Below are positions 61,708 to 64,000 of a DNA stretch of 64,000 nucleotides, in pieces. The DNA lies in contig CM065397.1 in NCBI GenBank assembly GCA_033060915.1, positions 20,028,501 through 20,092,500 of the forward strand. Direction: 5' to 3'. Source of the stretch: Euryodendron excelsum. Its lineage: Eukaryota; Streptophyta; Magnoliopsida; Ericales; Pentaphylacaceae. A model generated the notes under the pieces. The model made no database searches. It was given only the letters and a program-made list of their open reading frames with translations, and was not told the origin of the DNA. The position numbers and the translations under genes are program-made. Position 1 is the first letter of the stretch. Each line of letters opens with the position of its first letter.

Positions 61708-62191
61708 GCAAGTGACCAACATTGGTACTGAGTGTTTCCGATGCCCTGAGGTCCTTTTCCAGCCTTCGATGATCAGAATGGAAGCAGCAGGAATTCATGA
61801 AACCACATACAACTCCATCATGAAGTGTGATGTCGATATCAGAAAAGACCTCTGTGGCAACATTGTACTCAGTGGTGGTTCAACCATGTTCCCAGGCATT
61901 GCTGATAGGATGAGCAAGGAAATCACTGCACTTGCCCCGAGCAGCATGAAGATTAAGGTTGTGGTGCCTCCCGAGAGTAAGTACAGTGTCTGGATTGGAG
62001 GATCCATCTCTCAGCACCTTCCAGCAGGTTTGTATTGTCATGCAGACATTCAAATGTTAATCGTCCCCTTTAATAGTTGCTAAGCAGATGATTTCTTATC
62101 GGACTTTTCTGCTTGTTTGAGTGCAGATGGCATTGCAAAGGGTGAGTACTACGAGTCTGGACGATCAACCATGCACAGAAAGTGCTTCTGA
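58985..62191 (+). pseudogene. ACT: Actin pseudogene with retained leader intron and coding introns
   Basis: Actin would form filaments. Layout: leader exon about 58985-59061, leader intron to 60822, then coding exons 60836-60895 (20 codons, ADAEDIQPLICDNGTGMVK), 61024-61320 (codons 21-119), 61419-62027 (from codon 152) and 62127-62191 (normal TGA). Intron sites after codons 20, 152 and 356 are those of plant actins. Defects: the start is CTG (60836-60838); about 97 bp encoding residues 120-151 plus the splice donor are deleted after 61320; an 8-bp deletion lies near 62,009 and a 1-bp loss near 62,130; one codon is added (MHEEKLAY). Conserved residues are altered ([25 protein letters not shown]). 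It is a decayed genomic duplicate, not a retrocopy. Confidence 0.92.
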
Positions 62192-63056
62192 TTGTGCAAG
62201 AACAGGGGTGTTGAAGAAAGATACTACTTTGAATTACTGGGAGAGATGCAGCTTGCTACCCCTCGTTCTAGATTTGTTTTCTATATTTTGTTGTTTCTCT
62301 TGTTGGGTTGATGGCCCTGAGAGTGTGAGGAGTTGATTGTTAGAACGGGCTGATCTTTTATTTTTATTTAATTTTAGAATTGTGCTACTACCATTGCCAT
62401 GCTATTATTGCAGTAGCTTGCTTCAAATTATCAGGTAATAATGGGGATGGTTTCACAAAATGGGTTTTACACATTTGAGTAAGAATAATGGACAGACAGA
62501 CAGACAGACATATCCATGGAACCTGAATCAGTCCATTGTGCGTATATACAATGGAAATTGTAGGGTTAAAGTCAGCTATTAAATGCAGAGAACTCAGTGA
62601 TTGTACTGTAATTAGAGAGATCCATCTCAAAGAAATGCATCCACCCAAATTTCATGAACTGCTAAATTCTGTAAAAGGGTAGTTACCTCCAATTTCATAA
62701 GGTCATTACACGTTTAGGGATGTAGTATGCAGGAAACTGCTTATCTCTAACTTTATAGGATGGATAGTTGGATACAAGAAGACATTTTTCATGTATTCTG
62801 TGTCTCAACTGAAAAAAAATTCCTTCCCCTCCTTCCCTGGTATCAGATCTGTCATTGATTTTTAGACTAAACCAGCAAAAACAAAAATATTAACTCAGGA
62901 TATCTGCAAATGTTCCGTACAAGCGTGTTTAAAGACGAGTATGCCCTCTAGTTTACTCAGAAGGCGACACTTCTTTCTTCTTCCTGCGTTGCAGTGAATC
63001 AAATGACAGTTGAAAAAAAGAGTATGGTCGTTCTACAGATCGGAAGGCTCAGGACC
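62192..63056. other. Actin 3' flank and intergenic sequence
   Basis: The beginning is T-rich with 'tttgttttctatattttg', consistent with a former actin 3' untranslated region. A short (GACA)n run lies at 62,492-62,511. No gene is recognised. The last 100-200 bp should hold the 3' untranslated region of the minus-strand ALG5-like exon. Confidence 0.5.
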
Positions 63057-63243
63057 TCAGCTAAACATTTTCCACATGCCAGTCCTATATCCTACATACA
63101 TGATTGCAAACTCCCAGAGCATGTTGGGAATGCTTAATGGATTCACCTTGGATCCTGGAATTTCAGACCAACTGACAGGTATCTCGATCATGGGGATGCC
63201 AAACAATTTGCATAAATAGACTAGCTCGACATCAAAGCACCAC
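63057..63243 (-). CDS. ALG5: Last exon of an ALG5-like dolichyl-phosphate beta-glucosyltransferase
   Basis: ALG5 makes dolichyl-phosphate glucose at the ER membrane for N-glycan assembly. The minus strand has an acceptor, tttgtgcag, directly before 63243. The exon then reads WCFDVELVYLCKLFGIPMIE, PVSWSEIPGSKVNPLSIPNM and LWEFAIMYVGYRTGMWKM to TGA (63057-63059), the family C-terminus with no stop or frameshift. Small changes from the usual plant sequence are present. Preceding exons should lie at higher coordinates. None is found between 63244 and 64000, so either the intron exceeds 756 bp or this is an isolated fragment. Confidence 0.75.
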
Positions 63244-64000
63244 CTGCACAAAGACAGAAAGTTCATGTTCATCAGAAAGTCCCGCAAGCAAATAAAAAAT
63301 TTCCAAGGAGCAAAATATATAAGACGAAGCAGATCTTCTCTGGATAGAATTCTTAAAATAGTTTTTTGGGTTTTCCATTTTTTTCTTTTTTTGGGGGTTT
63401 TGGGTGTGGGGGGAAGGTGGAGAGCGAATCAGGGGGAGTTATGTGGGATGGTGCAGGCCTATGGATATCTGGGTTTAAGCAGAGTTTTGAATGGACAACA
63501 GCAATGACAAAGGAATATGGGCAATTTGGAAGGGAATGCAGCTACTTGGGATAAGGATGGAGGATGGTCGTTGCCGAAACAGATTCACAAGAAGCAGTCA
63601 GTTTGATCCAAGATGCCAACCCTTTGCACCCTCGGTTCAACTTAAGGAAGGGAAGTGCTGAATCGAGATTAGCAATGTGAACTACACTATGTGGGCAGGA
63701 GGCCAACAAGTGGGCGAGTGTGCCCATCAGTTCGCAGAACTAAATCGCGGTCACGGACTGAGATGCGGATGTGGTGGCCGTGTAATGGACGCGGACGCTG
63801 CGGAGGTTACGTAACGGGACGTGGTTATCGCGATCGTGAATTTTTTGTTCAGATGAGCAAATTTGTATAAAATGTATTGTTACGCCTAAGTCATTTACGA
63901 CAGAAATTATTAAATTTTAAATAAAAACACAATTATCATTGCAAAATTACAAATACAAAATTAAGTTCTTACCAATAAAACTTGAAAACTCCAAACTAGC
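63244..64000. other. Putative ALG5 intron and unassigned sequence
   Basis: No ALG5 exon recognised. There is a G/T-rich stretch at 63,380-63,440 and a CpG-rich segment at about 63,745-63,835 with repeated 'acgcggacg' and 'ttacgtaacg' motifs. The latter may be part of a DNA transposon end. The last 150 bp are AT-rich. Confidence 0.4.

Noticed and set aside
60836..62191. Functional divergent actin or actin-related protein
   Set aside because: Lost start codon, lost exon segment with splice donor, and frame changes; substitutions fall in near-invariant positions, not in a pattern of a known actin-related class.
1..64000. tRNA, rRNA or other structural RNA genes
   Set aside because: No tRNA-like or rRNA sequence was recognised by eye; a covariance-model scan was not possible. 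The tRNA-like matches seen are retrotransposon primer sites.

Overview
This is nuclear DNA of a flowering plant, most likely a eudicot with a large, repeat-rich genome. The signs are nested Ty3/gypsy and Ty1/copia LTR retrotransposons, introns of plant type, a hAT transposon, and genes with plant-type KIN17, enoyl-CoA reductase, actin and ALG5 sequences. The species cannot be named from the window alone.

Positions 1 to about 45,600 are a nest of retrotransposons. One family (here 'family E') has giant LTRs that start TGTAAGCACCCC and end in a GACA: LTR A 4174-10002, B 16540-20848, C 29511-34315 and D 37041-41534 (4.3 to 5.8 kb each). E1 (1-10002) is the 3' part of one copy. E2 (16540-34315) is a near full-length unit with a Tat-type gag but no recognisable protease, RT, RNase H or integrase. 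LTR D is a solo LTR. Between gag and the 3' LTR, both E1 and E2 carry an antisense gene for a plant mobile domain (PMD) protein. It has one short intron at the same place in both copies and a conserved acidic last exon. This sense gag plus antisense spliced PMD gene is the most interesting system here. Both PMD copies are broken by nonsense changes, so they are relics of a gene that was once selected.

Family E is interleaved with two decayed minus-strand Ty3/gypsy elements of Tekay/Del type (M1 10003-14203; M2 34316-37040 plus 41535 to about 45,600) and a decayed plus-strand copia element (14204 to about 16,540) inserted in the M1 LTR. The two flanks of E2 come from different elements and show no target duplication, so the nest was reshuffled by recombination or deletion.

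Positions 45,600-64,000 are gene-bearing but decaying. They hold a small non-autonomous copia-type LTR element with a Lys/Glu-rich reading frame (47050-48942), a KIN17 gene with a one-base frameshift in its zinc finger (50336-51528), and an enoyl-CoA reductase (ECR/TSC13) pseudogene with a triplicated exon segment and a hAT element in its intron (53193-56199). They also hold an actin pseudogene that keeps its introns (about 58985-62191), and the last exon of an ALG5-like dolichyl-phosphate glucosyltransferase on the minus strand (63057-63243). The retained introns of the ECR and actin copies show genomic duplication, not retroposition; the block looks like a duplicated segment losing its genes.
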